DNA of 6,478 nucleotides from Victivallales bacterium (lineage in GTDB: Bacteria; Verrucomicrobiota; Lentisphaeria; Oligosphaerales; Oligosphaeraceae): the NCBI GenBank assembly GCA_017431185.1, contig JAFRLP010000645.1:1-6478 (forward strand), read 5' to 3'. A program made the translations under genes and the position numbers. This document shows positions 5,638 through 6,478 of the stretch, piece after piece; within the stretch, counting starts at the first letter, position 1; the number at the start of each line of letters is the position of its first letter. The notes beneath the pieces are model-generated. The model saw nothing but the letters and a program-made list of their open reading frames with translations. It was not told where the DNA came from and did not search any database.

Positions 5638-5988
5638 ATGAATGCCATCGTCAAAGCCCTGAAGAGAATTCAGGATTTGGAAATCATCAACAAGGAAAAC
5701 AAAATCCTCTCTGTGCTGGGTTTGCCTCGTCGCACCAAACAGTTGGCTGCCGAGGAGTCCCAGCTGCTTGCCCGGATTCCGCCGTCCTACTTGGAGCGGT
5801 TCCAAAAACTGAGGGAGACGGGACCCGCCGTATGCACGCTGCGCAACGCCCTCTGCATGAACTGCCGGATGACCTTGACCCAGGGCGTCCTTGAGCGCAT
5901 CAAGGCTGGGGTGGCTACCCCCGTCTGCCCCAACTGCGGTCATTTCCTGCTAGAGGATACCTCCCGCCCCCAAAAAACGAAATCGTGA
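5638..5988 (+). CDS. Short C4-type zinc-ribbon protein (PF02591/CT398-like)
   Basis: A 116-aa protein whose C-terminal half fits the C4 zinc-ribbon pattern of the PF02591 family: CMNC (Cys73, Cys76), then 20 residues, then CPNCG (Cys97, Cys100). One extra Cys66 is present. Residues 1-60 are charged and probably helical (RIQDLEIINKEN, then LLARIPPSYLERFQKL). Typical family members are about 230-250 aa with a long N-terminal coiled-coil hairpin; this one keeps only a short version. The chlamydial member CT398 is reported to bind RNA polymerase sigma-54, and other members are poorly characterised. No enzymatic motif is seen. ATG at 5638 has aaaagg (5625-5630) at suitable spacing inside the end of gpmI, implying cotranscription and possibly coupled translation. 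The family call rests on Cys spacing and the CPNCG-hydrophobic ending. Confidence 0.85.
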   Translation: MNAIVKALKRIQDLEIINKENKILSVLGLPRRTKQLAAEESQLLARIPPSYLERFQKLRETGPAVCTLRNALCMNCRMTLTQGVLERIKAGVATPVCPNCGHFLLEDTSRPQKTKS

Positions 5989-5997
5989 GGCGACATT

Positions 5998-6456
5998 ATG
6001 AATCTCCGCAAATTACTGGCCAATGGCCACCTGCTCATGCCCCCGCTTGCCGAATCCGCCTCTCCGCAGGAGATTCTGGAACAAATGGTCGCTCCGCTGG
6101 TCAAGGATGGAATTGTCACCAGCGCGAAGAACTTTGTCCAGGATGTGCTGAACCGCGAGGCGGACATGAGTACGCAGATGATTGGGGGCATAGCCTTTCC
6201 GCACGCCTGTTCGTCCAGCGTCCAGCGTCTCGGCCTCATCTGTTGCCTTCTTCCGCAACCAGGCGTCTGCTTCGACCCTGACAACGATGAACTCTGCCGC
6301 ATTCTCTTTCTGATCGCGATTCCCGAGGCCACTCCTGCGGCTCATCTTCCCCTGCTCTCCGACATCGCCAATTTCCTCAGTGTCCTGGGAAACACGGAAC
6401 GGCTGAAATCTGCCCAGGACTGTGAAACCGCTTTAGCCCTTTTCCCTGAAAAATAA
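5998..6456 (+). CDS. PTS EIIA type-2 domain protein, PtsN/EIIA-Ntr-like
   Basis: A 152-aa single-domain protein of the mannitol/fructose/nitrogen PTS EIIA fold (PF00359). Seen: QEILEQMVAPLVKDGIV near 24-40, LNREADMSTQMIGGIAFPHA (51-70) with the expected phospho-accepting His69, a strand-rich RILFLIAIPE (101-110), and the conserved HLPLLSDIANFL (116-127) that closes the active site. The length matches EIIA-Ntr (about 150-160). Such proteins receive phosphate from PEP via EI and HPr/NPr and usually act as regulators when no EIIB/EIIC permease is fused or adjacent, as here. ATG at 5998 follows the previous stop by 9 bases, with gtgagg (5985-5990) as SD overlapping that stop. Being downstream of gpmI, two reactions from PEP, it may tie signalling to lower glycolysis (inference). 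It could instead serve a sugar PTS encoded elsewhere. Confidence 0.9.
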   Translation: MNLRKLLANGHLLMPPLAESASPQEILEQMVAPLVKDGIVTSAKNFVQDVLNREADMSTQMIGGIAFPHACSSSVQRLGLICCLLPQPGVCFDPDNDELCRILFLIAIPEATPAAHLPLLSDIANFLSVLGNTERLKSAQDCETALALFPEK

Positions 6457-6457
6457 C

Positions 6458-6478
6458 ATGATGAAAAATCAGTTTCTC
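6458..6478 (+). CDS. Possible start of the next operon gene (partial)
   Basis: ATG at 6458, or the adjacent ATG at 6461, begins an open frame reading MMKNQFL up to the window edge, one base after the EIIA stop codon. The spacing suits an operon, but the upstream ctgaaaaataac has no good SD and only seven codons are visible. No identity can be given. Confidence 0.35.

Noticed and set aside
4038..5654. A 538-residue open frame antisense to gpmI
   Set aside because: It mirrors gpmI in a high-GC coding frame, has no recognisable domain or SD, and gpmI itself is unmistakable.

Overview
The window has an accessory, repeat-rich left end (about 1-1378) and a compact, ordinary-looking bacterial gene block (1379-6478). 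The organism is a bacterium. A long plant/trypanosomatid-type phosphoglycerate mutase, a ThrH phosphatase, a TonB-like VWA protein and a short CT398-like zinc-ribbon protein together suggest the PVC group (Lentisphaerota, Kiritimatiellota or Verrucomicrobiota). That placement is an inference from remembered family distributions; no rRNA or other marker is present.

Left end. Bases 1-290 are very GC-rich non-coding DNA built from direct and inverted copies of short units, including two oppositely oriented perfect 8-bp-stem hairpins. A C-terminal remnant of an IS4-type (YREK) transposase follows, up to its stop codon at 993-995. Exactly at that stop codon sits a non-coding element of about 160 bp with perfect 23-bp terminal inverted repeats and a CTAG/TA duplication, the layout of an IS630/Tc1-type MITE. 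The spacer 1156-1378 carries two further exact copies of a 19-bp motif whose variants also occur in 1-290. The transposase remnant is therefore bracketed by one dispersed repeat family.

Minus-strand pair. A 589-aa membrane-anchored VWA-domain protein (best start at 3785) is followed after about 25 bp by thrH (1990 to 1379), a HAD-family phosphoserine phosphatase/homoserine phosphotransferase. They probably form a two-gene operon. The VWA protein has a TonB-like N-terminus (a membrane helix with an SxxxH motif, then a Pro-rich stretch) and a complete MIDAS.

Plus-strand operon. Divergent from the VWA gene across about 195 bp, gpmI (3981-5633) encodes a complete 550-aa cofactor-independent phosphoglycerate mutase. 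A 116-aa C4 zinc-ribbon protein (5638-5988) and a 152-aa PTS EIIA type-2/PtsN-like protein (5998-6456) follow tightly. A further reading frame may start at 6458 and run off the window. The operon joins a lower-glycolysis enzyme to a PEP-linked phosphocarrier regulator and a protein whose chlamydial relative binds sigma-54. ThrH acts on a pathway that drains 3-phosphoglycerate, a GpmI substrate, so the two divergent units may meet at this metabolite (inference).

I found no CRISPR array, tRNA, rRNA or clear new defence or biosynthetic system. The least explained parts are the repeat family with its MITE and the TonB-like VWA protein.
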